A DNA stretch of 64,000 nt from Micromonospora sp. WMMD1082 (GCF_029626175.1 NZ_JARUBM010000002.1:7366597-7430596), one strand, 5' to 3'; positions 44,977 through 57,494 are shown, counted from the first letter of the stretch. Translations and numbers: made by a program. The notes: generated from the letters alone by a model not told the origin.

Positions 44977-45049
44977 AGCGGACGACGGGACTCGAACCCG
45001 CGACCCTCACCTTGGCAAGGTGATGCGCTACCAACTGCGCTACGTCCGC
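44977..45049 (-). tRNA. tRNA-Gly (GCC), copy 2
   Basis: 73 nt, identical to 40833-40905; first gene of the array. Confidence 0.96.
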
Positions 45050-45264
45050 ATGCCCCCGGTGTTTCCGGTGACGGATGAGAACTCTAGCCGAGCGGCGGAA
45101 CGGTTGCCAAATCGGGTTCCCATCCCGGCGCGTCCGAAATCCGGCCACCTGACCCTCCTAGGAGACTGCCCCGGCATCACGGCTGCCGGGGCAGCGCGCG
45201 GGCGCCGGGCAAGTGTCCGGCTTCCGACTGTCGCAAGCCAGATCAACCAGGGTTTGGTGACCGG

Positions 45265-45289
45265 CCGTATCCGTCTCGATCAGATACGG
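45265..45289. promoter_or_regulatory. Inverted repeat at the TetR promoter
   Basis: CCGTATC-N11-GATACGG. It overlaps a TACGGT -10 candidate (45285-45290) that lies seven bases before the GTG, so TetR autorepression is likely. Confidence 0.6.
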
Positions 45290-45297
45290 TGACGGGC

Positions 45298-45900
45298 GTG
45301 ACGAGACGTGCGGCCGAGATCCGCCTGGATGCCCTGCTGCGCACCGCATGTGACGTGATCGGGCAGCGCGGGTTGGCGAACACCCGCACGGCGGACGTGG
45401 CGCAGGCCGCCGGGGTGAGCCAGGCGCTGGTCTTCTACCACTTCGCCACCAAGGAACGGCTGCTCGCCCAGGCCTTCGCGTACGCCGTCGAGCAGGATCT
45501 GGCCCGGCTGGACGCGGTGACGCGCTCCAACGCCCCGCCGTTGACCAAGCTCCGCCGGATCCTGCGGCTCTACACCCCGGCCGGGCGGGCCACCTCCTGG
45601 TCGATGTGGATCGACGGCTGGGCGGAGTCGCTGCGTACTCCCGAACTGGAGAAGGTCTCCCGCAAGCTGGACCTACGCTGGCGCCAGGATCTCGCCACGG
45701 TGATCTCGGACGGGGTCCGCGAGGGCGTCTTCGAATGCGCGGACCCGGCCGGCGCGGCCTGGCGGATCAGCGCGGTGATGGACGGCCTCGCGGTGCAGCT
45801 CGCGGTGCACGACCGGGTGATCTCCCGCCGGCAGTTCGCCGAGTGGGTACGCCTGGTGACCGCGCGCGAGCTGGGGCTCGACCCCGCCCAGCTGGAGTAG
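45298..45900 (+). CDS. TetR-family regulator
   Basis: 200 residues from GTG 45298 (GTG 45289 is also in frame). N-terminal helix-turn-helix ~10-55 (GLANTRTADVAQAAGVSQAL then VFYHFATKERLL); a helical ligand domain with WSMWIDGWAESLRTPEL. Probably leaderless. Its target besides itself is unknown; the neighbours on both sides point away or converge. Confidence 0.88.
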   Translation: MTRRAAEIRLDALLRTACDVIGQRGLANTRTADVAQAAGVSQALVFYHFATKERLLAQAFAYAVEQDLARLDAVTRSNAPPLTKLRRILRLYTPAGRATSWSMWIDGWAESLRTPELEKVSRKLDLRWRQDLATVISDGVREGVFECADPAGAAWRISAVMDGLAVQLAVHDRVISRRQFAEWVRLVTARELGLDPAQLE

Positions 45901-45992
45901 CCACCCGCGCGGTCACCACGGCGCGCCCACCGCCGTGCGACGAGCGCGCGGCCGCCAGCCCGGATAACGGGCGCCAGCCCAGACAACAGCGG

Positions 45993-46925
45993 TCAGCTCA
46001 GGTAGCGGCCGTCGCGGGGTACGGTCCGCCAGCGCCCGCGAGGTCCGGGCTGCTCCTCCCATGCCGTGACGGTCGCCGCACGGCCGTCGACCACGGCCTC
46101 CGGCTCCCGGTTCAGGTGCCGCAGCCGCAGCAACAGGCCGACCCCCAGGAAGAGCAGCAGGCCGCCGAGAAGGAAGGCCGCCTCGGTCAGGCCGAACCCG
46201 CCGCTTCGCGACACCTGGCTGCCCGCCGCACCGGCGGCCGGCGGGGCGCTCGCCGCATCGGCGTACTCCGCGTCGTCGGCGAGGTCGTTCTCCTCCTCGA
46301 ACGGATCCACCGTCGGCACCTGCACCGGCTCCTCCGTCGGCTCCACCGTCGGCGCCTCGGTCGGCTCCACCGTCGGTACCTCGGACGGGGTCGGTGCCGC
46401 GGTCGTGGGTCGGGCCGCCGCACGCCGGCCGACCACCTCGCGGGTCGCGGTCTGGCGGGCCAGCAGCTCGGAATTCTCGTCGAACGCCTCGGCCGCGAGG
46501 CTGACCTGGCCCTGGCCGGCGTCCTCGGCGAACGCGATCCGGTACTGGGCGGTCACGGTGCGCCCCGGGCACAGGGTGCCCGGGTCGAGCTGGCGATCGG
46601 TCAGCCGCGCCGTGTCACCCTCGGCACGGACCTCCACCGGGAACGGACCGGTCTCCTCGATCCGCTCCACCCGCATTTGGTCCAGCCGCAGCCCCTGCAC
46701 ACCCAGCACCATCGACCAGCGCACCTTGATGCAGCCACCCTGGTCGGAGCGGGACACCACGGCGGAGACCGTCGCCACCCGCCCTCCGGCGGTGAACTGG
46801 TCCGGCAGCCCGCTGAGTTCGGTGGCGAACGCCGCGTGCGCCGGGCCGGCCATGGCGACGTCCACTCCGGTGAGACATGCCAGCGCGACACCGATCCGTA
46901 GCGTGTACCGCCACAGTCTCTTCAC
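45993..46925 (-). CDS. Secreted, membrane-anchored beta-sandwich protein
   Basis: 310 residues from GTG 46925, with GGGAGG six bases upstream. Signal peptide ~1-34 (ending AGPAHAA), an Ig-like strand-rich domain (~36-165) with two or three cysteines, a Pro/Glu/Thr linker made of EVPTVEPTEAPTVEPTEEP-type repeats (~175-210), a membrane helix (~255-277) and a basic cytoplasmic tail. No known family. The layout suits a cell-surface adhesin or a sensor of the wall. Confidence 0.78.
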   Translation of the reverse strand: MKRLWRYTLRIGVALACLTGVDVAMAGPAHAAFATELSGLPDQFTAGGRVATVSAVVSRSDQGGCIKVRWSMVLGVQGLRLDQMRVERIEETGPFPVEVRAEGDTARLTDRQLDPGTLCPGRTVTAQYRIAFAEDAGQGQVSLAAEAFDENSELLARQTATREVVGRRAAARPTTAAPTPSEVPTVEPTEAPTVEPTEEPVQVPTVDPFEEENDLADDAEYADAASAPPAAGAAGSQVSRSGGFGLTEAAFLLGGLLLFLGVGLLLRLRHLNREPEAVVDGRAATVTAWEEQPGPRGRWRTVPRDGRYLS

Positions 46926-47100
46926 GATCCGCCTCCCGTTGGTCGCCTCCATTCGCCACGCTAGGAGCGTCCGAAGCCAGCCGGTAGACGGGCGTGTTCG
47001 CACGCATGGTGAAGCAAGATGCCCGTTTTCACGTACGGTATTGAACCGCTCACGACGCACCCGCGACACGCCGCCGGGCGTGACGATGGACAATCACCGG

Positions 47101-47769
47101 GTGTCCGCGCTCTCCACCGCCTTCGTCCGGCTGCACGCCCGGCTCGCGCCCGTCGCCTTCGTACCCGAGGTGCGGCTGCATCAGGCGGACGAGCCGGTCG
47201 GGTTGTGGGAGCTGACCGAGGGTGAGTTCCGCAGCGACCGGCCGCCGCCGTTCTGGGCCTTCGCCTGGGCCGGTGGTCAGGCCCTCGCCCGCCATGTCAC
47301 CGACCACCCGCAGCTGGTCGCCGGCCGCCGGGTGCTCGACCTGGCCTCCGGCTCCGGCCTGGTGGCCATCGCCGCCGCCCGGGTCGGGGCCGCCGCCGTG
47401 CGCGCGGTGGAGGTCGACGACCTGGCCGTCGCGGCGGTCGCGCTCAATGCCGAGGCCAACGGGGTACGCGTCGACGCCGAGCTGGGCGACATCCTCGACG
47501 GTGACGCGGGGGACGCCGAGGTCGTCCTCGCCGGGGATGTGTTCTACAGCGAGGCGATGGCCAACCGGGTGCTGCGGTTCCTGCTCCGCGCCGCCCGATC
47601 CGGGGCGTCGGTGCTGGTCGGCGATCCCGGTCGGGCCTTCCTGCCGCACGACCGCTTCGACGAACTCGCCCGCTACGACGTGCCGGTCAGCGAGGCGCTG
47701 GAGAGCGTACGGGTGAAGCGCACCACGGTGTGGCGGTTGCGCGCGGGACGGCCGAGGCCGTCCGACTAG
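47101..47769 (+). CDS. Class I SAM methyltransferase, protein-lysine type
   Basis: 222 residues from GTG 47101; ATG 47086 is an in-frame alternative. GACAAT ends six bases before the GTG, which fits other leaderless starts here. Sequence FVRLHARLAPVAFVPEVRLH, PFWAFAWAGGQALARHV, SAM loop VLDLASGSGLVAIAAA and AGDVFYSEAM resemble the ETF-beta lysine methyltransferase/NNT1 group. Ten bases before a P450 gene, though that gene has its own promoter-like hexamer. Confidence 0.82.
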   Translation: MSALSTAFVRLHARLAPVAFVPEVRLHQADEPVGLWELTEGEFRSDRPPPFWAFAWAGGQALARHVTDHPQLVAGRRVLDLASGSGLVAIAAARVGAAAVRAVEVDDLAVAAVALNAEANGVRVDAELGDILDGDAGDAEVVLAGDVFYSEAMANRVLRFLLRAARSGASVLVGDPGRAFLPHDRFDELARYDVPVSEALESVRVKRTTVWRLRAGRPRPSD

Positions 47770-47778
47770 CGTGACGCC

Positions 47779-48984
47779 GTGCTCTTCCGCAGCTGGGAAC
47801 CGGCCTCCGGGGCAACCGAAGGTGCCGGCCGCGACGCGGCCCGGCCACCCGACGCGGCCCGGTTCCCGGACGTGGTCCGGGTCGCCGATCACGTGGGCGT
47901 CGCGCATCTGCTGGTGACCCGGCACGCGCTGGTGCGTGAGGTGCTCACCGACACCGCGACGTACCGGCCGGACAACGCCCTGGACGCGGTCACGCCGATG
48001 CCGGTGGCCGCGCTGCGGGTGCTCGCCGCCCACCGGTTCCGGCTGCCCCCGACGCTGGCCAACAACGGCGGTGCGAGTCACCCCGCGATCCGCGCCCTGG
48101 TGGCCGACGCCCTGCACCCGACGCGGGTGGCCGCCCAGCGGGACTGGCTGGCCGGGCTGATCCGGCAGCGGATCGCCGACCTGGACGCCACCCTGGACAC
48201 CGGTGCGCCGGTGGACCTGCACGCCGCGCTCGCCGCCGACCTGCCGCTGCTGGTCCTGGCCCGGCTGGTCGACCTGCCCGACACTCCGGTCGCCGCGGTG
48301 AAGGAGTTCGCCCGCGCCGCGCTGGAACTCTTCTGGGCGCCGCTGGACGCGGACCGGCAGCGGGTCCTCGCCGCCGAGGTCGGGCGCTTCCACCGGCTGC
48401 TGCGGGAGTTCGCGGCCACCGGTGACGGGTTGGCCGGGTCGCTGCGGGCCGCCGGGCACCCGCCCGACGTGGTGGTCGGCGCGCTGTTCTTCCTGCTGGT
48501 CGCCGGCCAGGAGACCACCTCGCAGTTCCTCACCCTGCTGATGCACCGGCTGGTCGGCGAGCCGGCGGTGCTCGCGGGGCTGCGCGACGGTTCCGTACCG
48601 GCCGGCGACGTGGTCGAGGAGGGGCTGCGGCTGGAGCCGCCGATCGTCACCTGGCGACGGGTCGCCGCGGTGGACACCACGCTGGGCGGGACGCCGGTGC
48701 CGGCGGGGACCAGCGTGGTGCTGTGGCTGGCCCGAGCCGGCCGCGACCCGGCCGTGGTGTCGTCGCCGGCGGAGTTCCGGCCGGGGCAGCGCGGGTCACG
48801 CCGGCACCTGGCCTTCGGGGCGGGCGCACACCGCTGCCTCGGCGACCAGCTCGCCCGGATGGAGGCCACCACGCTGGTCACGGAGGCGGCACCGCTGCTG
48901 GCCCGGGTGCGCGTGGTTCGCCCGCCGCGCTACCCGGACAATCTCACCTTCCGGATGCCCGACGCGCTCATCGTCCGCCGCTGA
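47779..48984 (+). CDS. Cytochrome P450
   Basis: 401 residues from GTG 47779; TAGCGT ends six bases upstream, so it is probably leaderless. Hallmarks: C-helix HPAIR, I-helix LLVAGQETTSQF, E-x-x-R in EEGLRLEPP, and the heme-cysteine loop FGAGAHRCLGDQLARME. Soluble bacterial class I P450 needing a ferredoxin. It lies tail-to-tail with bioD. Bacillus BioI is a P450 that supplies pimelate for biotin, so a similar role is conceivable, but P450s are numerous in actinomycetes and this is only a guess. Confidence 0.9.
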   Translation: MLFRSWEPASGATEGAGRDAARPPDAARFPDVVRVADHVGVAHLLVTRHALVREVLTDTATYRPDNALDAVTPMPVAALRVLAAHRFRLPPTLANNGGASHPAIRALVADALHPTRVAAQRDWLAGLIRQRIADLDATLDTGAPVDLHAALAADLPLLVLARLVDLPDTPVAAVKEFARAALELFWAPLDADRQRVLAAEVGRFHRLLREFAATGDGLAGSLRAAGHPPDVVVGALFFLLVAGQETTSQFLTLLMHRLVGEPAVLAGLRDGSVPAGDVVEEGLRLEPPIVTWRRVAAVDTTLGGTPVPAGTSVVLWLARAGRDPAVVSSPAEFRPGQRGSRRHLAFGAGAHRCLGDQLARMEATTLVTEAAPLLARVRVVRPPRYPDNLTFRMPDALIVRR

Positions 48985-49024
48985 ACCGGGCGGTACCCGA
49001 CGAAGGTCAGTACCGGTGGACGCC

Positions 49025-49753
49025 TCAGCTGATCTCGTCGGCCCAGGAACGCCAGTCGTCGAGCACGCCGTACAGCCCGGGGGTCAGCCAGCCCGGGGCG
49101 GACCGCCGGAACACCCCCGGGTCCATCGCGCCGGCACCGGTGGGCAGCGCGCCGAGCAGGTTCGGCAACAGGTCGCTGAGGTTGGCCCAGTGCACCAGCT
49201 CGGGTTCGGTCGGCCAGGCGCCGATCACCACGCCGGCCGGCACGGCCCGCCGGTCGAGGGCCTCCAGGGTGAGCGCGGTGTGGTTCAGGGTGCCCAGGCC
49301 GGCGCGCGCCACCACCACCGCCGGGGCGCCCAGCGACACGGCCAGGTCGGCCACCGTCCACGGCTCCCCCGACGGTCGCAGCCCCATCGGTACGAGCAGC
49401 CCACCGGCGCCTTCGACCAGCACCAGATCGTGCTTGTCGGCCTCCTCCCGGATGGCGTCGACGGCGGTGTACAGCTCCAGCGGCGGCAGGTCGGCCACCC
49501 GGGCGGCGGCCAGCGGGGCAAGCGGGTCCGGGAAGCTGGCCAGCGTACGCCCGGTCATCGGGGCGGCCAGCCGGGTGACCGCCTCGACGTCGCCGGGCTC
49601 GCCGGTGGCCGTACCGGTCTGGCCGGGTTTGATCACCGCCACCCGCAGCCCCGCCGCCTGCGCCGCGGCCGTGATCGCTGCGGTCACCACCGTCTTGCCG
49701 ACCTCGGTGTCGGTCCCGGTGACCAGCACCGGTCCCCGCCACTGATCCGTCAT
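49025..49753 (-). CDS. bioD: Dethiobiotin synthetase
   Basis: 242 residues from ATG 49753, which overlaps the bioF stop as ATGA. P-loop GTDTEVGKTVVTAA, VIKPGQTG, and VEGAGGLLVPM are BioD signatures. It makes dethiobiotin from 7,8-diaminopelargonic acid, CO2 and ATP. Second gene of the bioF-bioD operon. Confidence 0.94.
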   Translation of the reverse strand: MTDQWRGPVLVTGTDTEVGKTVVTAAITAAAQAAGLRVAVIKPGQTGTATGEPGDVEAVTRLAAPMTGRTLASFPDPLAPLAAARVADLPPLELYTAVDAIREEADKHDLVLVEGAGGLLVPMGLRPSGEPWTVADLAVSLGAPAVVVARAGLGTLNHTALTLEALDRRAVPAGVVIGAWPTEPELVHWANLSDLLPNLLGALPTGAGAMDPGVFRRSAPGWLTPGLYGVLDDWRSWADEIS

Positions 49754-50892
49754 GGCGCGCATTCCACGATGACCTCCAGGGCGCGTGCGAAGTCCGCCTG
49801 CGGCACCCCCGCGCCGATGGTCAACCGCAGCCGGGAACGGCTGTCCGGGGTGGAGGGCGGGCGGAAGCAGCCGACCGCCACTCCCCGGTCCCGGCAGGCG
49901 GCGGCCCAGGCGGTCGCCGCCTCGGGGCCGGGTGCGGTGACCGAGACGACCGCGGCGCGCGGGGCGGAGACGTCAAGGCCGGCGGCGCGCAGCCGGCGTA
50001 CCGCGAGGGCGGCCCGCTCGGCCAGGTCGGCGCGCAGGTCGTCGCCGGAGCGCGCCAGCCCGACGGCGGCGTGCACCCCGGCGGCCACCACCGGTGGCAG
50101 GGCGGTGTCGTAGATGAAGGTCCGCGCGGTCTCCACCAGATGCCGGATGAACTCGGCCGGGGCGGCCACCACGCCGCCCGCGCCGCCGAGCGCCTTGGAC
50201 AGGGTGGCGGTGACCACCACGTCCGGTTCGCCGGCCAGCCCGGCGCCGGCCACCGCGCCGGCACCGGCCGGGCCCGTCACGCCGAGCGCGTGCGCGTCGT
50301 CGACCAGCAGCACCGCGCCGTGTTCGCGAGCGATCGCGTGCAGCCGGGCCAGCGGGGCGAGGTCACCATCCACCGAGAAGATCGACTCGGTGACCACCAC
50401 CGCCGGTCGGCCCGGCGCGGCCGCGAGGGCCGCCGCGACCGCGGTGAGGTCGGCGTGCGGGGTCACCACCGTCTCCGCGCCGGAGATCCGACACCCGTCG
50501 ATCAGGCTGGCGTGGTTGTGCGCGTCGGAGACCAGCAGCGTACGGGGGCGGACCAGGGCCCGGATCGCGCCGACGTTGGCCAGGTATCCGGAGGAGAAGA
50601 CCAGCGCCCGGTCCGTGCCGAGCCAGCCGGCGAGGGTGTCCTCCAGCGTGTGGTGGGCGTCGGTGGAGCCACGGACCAGCCGGGATCCGGTCGCCCCCAG
50701 CCCGTACGCCGACAGTGCCCGCGCCGCCGCGGCAACCACCTCGGGATGCGCGGCCAGGCCCAGGTAGTCGTTGCCGGCCAGGTCGACCACCTCGTCGTCG
50801 GCGGCGCGCGGATGCAGCCGGCGGGTCAGTCCCGCCTTCGCCCGCAGCTCGGCGCGGCGGTCCAGTGCCGCCAGCCAGTCCGCCACCGCCAC
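49750..50892 (-). CDS. bioF: 8-amino-7-oxononanoate synthase
   Basis: 380 residues from GTG 50892, placed after GGGAAGGGA; GTG 50913 would add seven residues. PLP-dependent alpha-oxoamine synthase: NDYLGLAAHPEV, SGYLANVGAIRAL, the Asp in VDDAHALGVTG, and the lysine motif TATLSKALGGAGG. It condenses pimeloyl-ACP (or -CoA) with alanine. Divergent from bioB. No bioA lies in the window. Confidence 0.93.
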   Translation of the reverse strand: MAVADWLAALDRRAELRAKAGLTRRLHPRAADDEVVDLAGNDYLGLAAHPEVVAAAARALSAYGLGATGSRLVRGSTDAHHTLEDTLAGWLGTDRALVFSSGYLANVGAIRALVRPRTLLVSDAHNHASLIDGCRISGAETVVTPHADLTAVAAALAAAPGRPAVVVTESIFSVDGDLAPLARLHAIAREHGAVLLVDDAHALGVTGPAGAGAVAGAGLAGEPDVVVTATLSKALGGAGGVVAAPAEFIRHLVETARTFIYDTALPPVVAAGVHAAVGLARSGDDLRADLAERAALAVRRLRAAGLDVSAPRAAVVSVTAPGPEAATAWAAACRDRGVAVGCFRPPSTPDSRSRLRLTIGAGVPQADFARALEVIVECAP

Positions 50893-51123
50893 GTCCCTTC
50901 CCGCCGTTCCCACCCGTCAGGCGCTTCCGCCGGGCGAAGTTACCACCCGACCGGCCCGCACCGGCGTGGCGCCGTACGGCTCGCCGCGCCACCGGCCCGG
51001 GCGTCACCAGCCGACCCGGCAGCAACTCCGGTCCGGGCCGGCAGCGCCTCCGGCCTGCGGTCGCTCCGGCCCGCCGGCGGCCGGGTCGGGCCTGCCGGCG
51101 CGGCGGCCTTGTAGGGTACTGCC

Positions 51124-52119
51124 ATGCCAGAGATCCTCGACCAGGCCCGGGCCCAGGTGCTGCACAACGGCGTCGGTCTCGACGAGGCCGGTGTCCTCGC
51201 CGTGCTGAGCCTGCCCGACGAGCACCTGTCCGACACGCTCCAGCTCGCCCACGACGTGCGGATGCGCTGGTGCGGCCCGGAGGTCGAGGTCGAGGGCATT
51301 GTCTCGCTCAAGACCGGCGGGTGCCCGGAGGACTGTCACTTCTGCTCGCAGTCCGGCCTGTTCACCTCGCCGGTACGGTCGGTCTGGCTGGACATCCCCT
51401 CGCTGGTCGAGGCGGCCAGGCAGACCGCCGCCACCGGGGCGACCGAGTTCTGCATCGTGGCCGCGGTACGCGGCCCGGACGCCCGGCTGATGACGCAGCT
51501 GCGCGAGGGGGTCGCCGCGATCAAGGCCGAGGTCGACATCCAGGTCGCCGCCTCGCTCGGCATGCTCACCCAGGAGCAGGTCGACGAGCTGGTCGAGATG
51601 GGTGTGCACCGCTACAACCACAACCTGGAGACCTGCCGGTCGTACTTCCCGAACGTGGTCACCACGCACTCCTGGGAGGAGCGGTGGGAGACCCTGCGGA
51701 TGGTCCGCGAATCCGGCATGGAGGTCTGCTGCGGCGGCATCCTCGGCCTCGGTGAGACGGTGGAGCAGCGGGCGGAGTTCGCCGCGCAGCTGGCCGAGCT
51801 GGACCCGCACGAGGTCCCGTTGAACTTCCTCAACCCCCGACCCGGCACCCCGCTCGGCGACCGCCCGGTGGTGGAGGGCAAGGACGCGCTGCGGGCCATC
51901 GCCGCGTTCCGGCTGGCCATGCCGCGCACCATTCTGCGGTACGCGGGCGGCCGGGAAATCACCCTGGGTGACCTCGGTACCCGTGACGGGCTGCTCGGCG
52001 GCATCAACGCCGTGATCGTCGGCAACTACCTGACCACCCTCGGTCGGCCGGCGACCGAGGATCTCAAGCTGCTCGACGAGCTGAAGATGCCGGTCAAGGC
52101 GCTCTCGGCGACCCTGTGA
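51124..52119 (+). CDS. bioB: Biotin synthase
   Basis: 331 residues from ATG 51124. Radical-SAM cluster C67-x3-C71-x2-C74 (CPEDCHFC), [12 protein letters not shown] and GGILGLGET as in BioB. TAGGGT ends six bases before the ATG with no ribosome site: leaderless. It inserts sulfur into dethiobiotin. The next gene encodes an auxiliary protein that overlaps its stop. Confidence 0.96.
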   Translation: MPEILDQARAQVLHNGVGLDEAGVLAVLSLPDEHLSDTLQLAHDVRMRWCGPEVEVEGIVSLKTGGCPEDCHFCSQSGLFTSPVRSVWLDIPSLVEAARQTAATGATEFCIVAAVRGPDARLMTQLREGVAAIKAEVDIQVAASLGMLTQEQVDELVEMGVHRYNHNLETCRSYFPNVVTTHSWEERWETLRMVRESGMEVCCGGILGLGETVEQRAEFAAQLAELDPHEVPLNFLNPRPGTPLGDRPVVEGKDALRAIAAFRLAMPRTILRYAGGREITLGDLGTRDGLLGGINAVIVGNYLTTLGRPATEDLKLLDELKMPVKALSATL

Positions 52120-52337
52120 TGCCGACCGCCGACCGCGAGCAGGCCGGGCCGGCGGTGGGGTCCTGGTGCGACCGGTGTGGGGAGGCCGCGTCGGCGGGGC
52201 CGCACGCCGGTTGCGCGGCGGCCCGGGCGTTGGAGCCACCCCGGTACTGCCCGCACTGCCGCCGCCGGATGAAGGTGCAGGTGCTGCCGGTCGGCTGGGC
52301 GGCGGTCTGCGTCGCGCACGGCGAACGGCGAGGCTGA
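52119..52337 (+). CDS. bsaP: Biotin synthase auxiliary protein
   Basis: 72 residues; ATG 52119 overlaps the bioB stop (TGATG). Six cysteines in WCDRC, C32, YCPHC and VCVAHG, with ALEPPRYCPHCRRRMKVQV, the pattern of actinobacterial BsaP. BsaP helps regenerate or supply the auxiliary cluster of type II biotin synthases; the coupling to bioB agrees. Confidence 0.85.
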   Translation: MPTADREQAGPAVGSWCDRCGEAASAGPHAGCAAARALEPPRYCPHCRRRMKVQVLPVGWAAVCVAHGERRG

Positions 52338-52342
52338 GCACG

Positions 52343-52846
52343 ATGCTGCGGGGAGAGGTCGTCACCCTGCGGCCGGCGGCGGCCACCGATGTGGCGAGGC
52401 TCGCGGCGATCCGGGCCGAACCGGAGGTACGCCGCTGGTGGCGCGGCGGCGACGACCTGGTCGCCGCCGTCGAGGCGGATCTCGCCGACGAAACCCTGTC
52501 GGTGTACGCGATCGAGCACGACGGCCGGGTCGTCGGCGCGATCCAGTCGTACGCCGAGGACGATCCGGACTACCGGCACGCCAGCGTCGACATCTTCCTC
52601 GACCCGTCGGTACGCGGCGCCGGGCTGGGCGGGGACGCCATCCGCACCCTGATCCGCCATCTGATCGACGCCCACGGCCACCACCGCTTCACCATCGACC
52701 CGGCGGCGGCGAACACCGCCGCGATCCGGGCGTACGCGAAGGTCGGCTTCCGGCCGGTCGGCATCCTGCGCCGCTACGAGCGCGGCGACGACGGCCGTTG
52801 GCACGACGGTCTGCTGATGGACCTGCTCGCCGACGACCTGCGCTGA
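52343..52846 (+). CDS. GNAT-family N-acetyltransferase
   Basis: 167 residues from ATG 52343, five bases after bsaP. LRPAAATDVARLAAI, strand 4 SVDIFLDPSVRGAGLGGDAI (acetyl-CoA loop) and NTAAIRAYAKVGFRPVG fit GNAT. Similar in layout to AAC(6')-type aminoglycoside acetyltransferases, but resistance cannot be claimed from sequence alone. May be read through from the bio operon. Confidence 0.87.
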   Translation: MLRGEVVTLRPAAATDVARLAAIRAEPEVRRWWRGGDDLVAAVEADLADETLSVYAIEHDGRVVGAIQSYAEDDPDYRHASVDIFLDPSVRGAGLGGDAIRTLIRHLIDAHGHHRFTIDPAAANTAAIRAYAKVGFRPVGILRRYERGDDGRWHDGLLMDLLADDLR

Positions 52847-52880
52847 ACCGCACCTCGCCGCCGGCTGGCGACCAGACGCG

Positions 52881-56235
<3,355 letters not shown>

Positions 56236-56255
56236 CACGCCCGGTTGGGCTTGCT

Positions 56256-56316
56256 GATCGTTTGCCGCCGAGTGACTCGACGCGCCGCTGTGCGAGTCAC
56301 TCAACCGCAAACGATC
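56256..56316. repeat. Nested inverted repeat
   Basis: Outer arms GATCGTTTGC (56256-56265) and GCAAACGATC (56307-56316); inner arms GAGTGACTCG (56270-56279) and CGAGTCACTC (56293-56302). Both perfect. The inner arm is itself near-palindromic, so several folds are possible. Confidence 0.65.
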
Positions 56317-56345
56317 GTCCACGGACCAGTCCCCGGCCAAGCGAT

Positions 56346-56376
56346 GGGCAGGGCTCCCGCACCGGGGGCCCTGCCC
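56346..56376 (-). terminator. Terminator hairpin after the ACT-GNAT gene
   Basis: GGGCAGGGCTCC (56346-56357) pairs with GGGGCCCTGCCC (56365-56376) with one mismatch. Confidence 0.6.
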
Positions 56377-56381
56377 ACCTC

Positions 56382-56406
56382 ACCGTCCTCCGCACCGGAG
56401 GACGGT
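56382..56406 (-). terminator. Second terminator hairpin after the ACT-GNAT gene
   Basis: Perfect arms ACCGTCCTCCG and CGGAGGACGGT with a 3-nt loop, 27 bp after the stop. Confidence 0.75.
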
Positions 56407-56432
56407 CGTCTGATCCGCCGACCAACCCGCCC

Positions 56433-57494
56433 TCAGCCGCTGGTCTCGGCCGGTGCCGGCACCTGGGCGGCCAGGGGCATGGTCATGGTCAGCAGGGCAC
56501 CGTCCCGCTCGATCGTGGTCGGCCGGGACAGTCGGCGCAGCGTACGCAGCATCGGTGCGTTGTCCGCCTGGACGTGCAGCACCAGCGCCGCGTAACCGGC
56601 CGACTCGGCCTGCCGGGTGAGCCGGCGCAGCAGCGTCGAGCCCAGCCCGCGCCGCTGCCAGTCGTCGCGCACCAGCAGCGCCAGCTCGGCCTCGTCGCCC
56701 TCGGCGAGCAGGTTGGCCATCGCGACGACCGACTCCGCCGCCCCGCCGGAGCCGGTCGTCGCGGCGATCAGGGTCAGCCCACGGACCGGCTCCAGCAGCC
56801 GGCGCAGGCGGGCCGGGGAGGGTTGGCCCGCACCTCCCAGGTAACGACGCTGCCGGCTGGCCGCCGAACAGGCCTGGTGCAGCTCGACCACCGACGTCAG
56901 GTCGTCCGCGACGGCGGGGCGTACGATCAGCTCGGCACCGTCCGGCAGAACCACGGTGACCTGCTCGGTGCTGCGACGGGCCGCCGTGGCACCCAGCTCC
57001 AGCAGCGCCTGCGCCCGGGCGTACTCCGCCGGGGTGAAGCTCGGCGCGACCCGGCGCAGCAGATACGACCCGCCGTTGGGATCGGCCAGCGACATGGTCA
57101 GATCGTCGATCCCCGGGCGGGCGGCGGCGGGTGCGGGCCGCCAGGTCACCTCGTCGGCGCCGAGCAGGGCCCGGAGCACCTCGCCGGTCGCGTCCGGGTC
57201 GTGCACCAGCCGGGTGGCCAGCCCGAGCACCCGGGTGGGCTGGTCGGCCAAACCACGCGCCTCACTGCGTGCCACCCAACAGTCCCGACCCCGCCCCCGC
57301 TCGACGGCGGCGAGGAGATCCGCCTCGTCGAGAGTGTCCGGCGCGTCGACGAGGAAGTCGTCGACGGCACCGCGCTCGGTGGTGTGCACCTGCACGGTGA
57401 GGATGTTGACTCCGCGCAACGCGAGGCTCGCCGTGAGCACCGACAGGTAGCCCGGCCGGTCGTCCACGGTGGCTCGGATCCGCCACAGCGTCAT
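56433..57494 (-). CDS. ACT-GNAT protein acetyltransferase
   Basis: 353 residues from ATG 57494, with GGGAGG upstream. N-terminal ACT domain (~5-75; DDRPGYLSVLTASLALRGVN), a middle part, then a GNAT domain (~190-340) with VRPAVADDLTSVVEL, ELALLVRDDWQRRGLGSTLL and LHVQADNAPMLRTL. Amino-acid-regulated ACT-GNAT lysine acetyltransferases have been described in Micromonospora and Streptomyces, where they acetylate acetyl-CoA synthetase; this is likely one. The ACT domain would bind a free amino acid. Confidence 0.87.
   Translation of the reverse strand: MTLWRIRATVDDRPGYLSVLTASLALRGVNILTVQVHTTERGAVDDFLVDAPDTLDEADLLAAVERGRGRDCWVARSEARGLADQPTRVLGLATRLVHDPDATGEVLRALLGADEVTWRPAPAAARPGIDDLTMSLADPNGGSYLLRRVAPSFTPAEYARAQALLELGATAARRSTEQVTVVLPDGAELIVRPAVADDLTSVVELHQACSAASRQRRYLGGAGQPSPARLRRLLEPVRGLTLIAATTGSGGAAESVVAMANLLAEGDEAELALLVRDDWQRRGLGSTLLRRLTRQAESAGYAALVLHVQADNAPMLRTLRRLSRPTTIERDGALLTMTMPLAAQVPAPAETSG

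Noticed and set aside
47101..47769. BioC-type methyltransferase for biotin synthesis
   Set aside because: Motifs fit the ETF-beta lysine methyltransferase group better than BioC, and it is not linked to the bio operon by strand or spacing.
52343..52846. Aminoglycoside resistance gene
   Set aside because: Layout is only generally similar to AAC(6') enzymes; GNAT proteins are too diverse to assign resistance.
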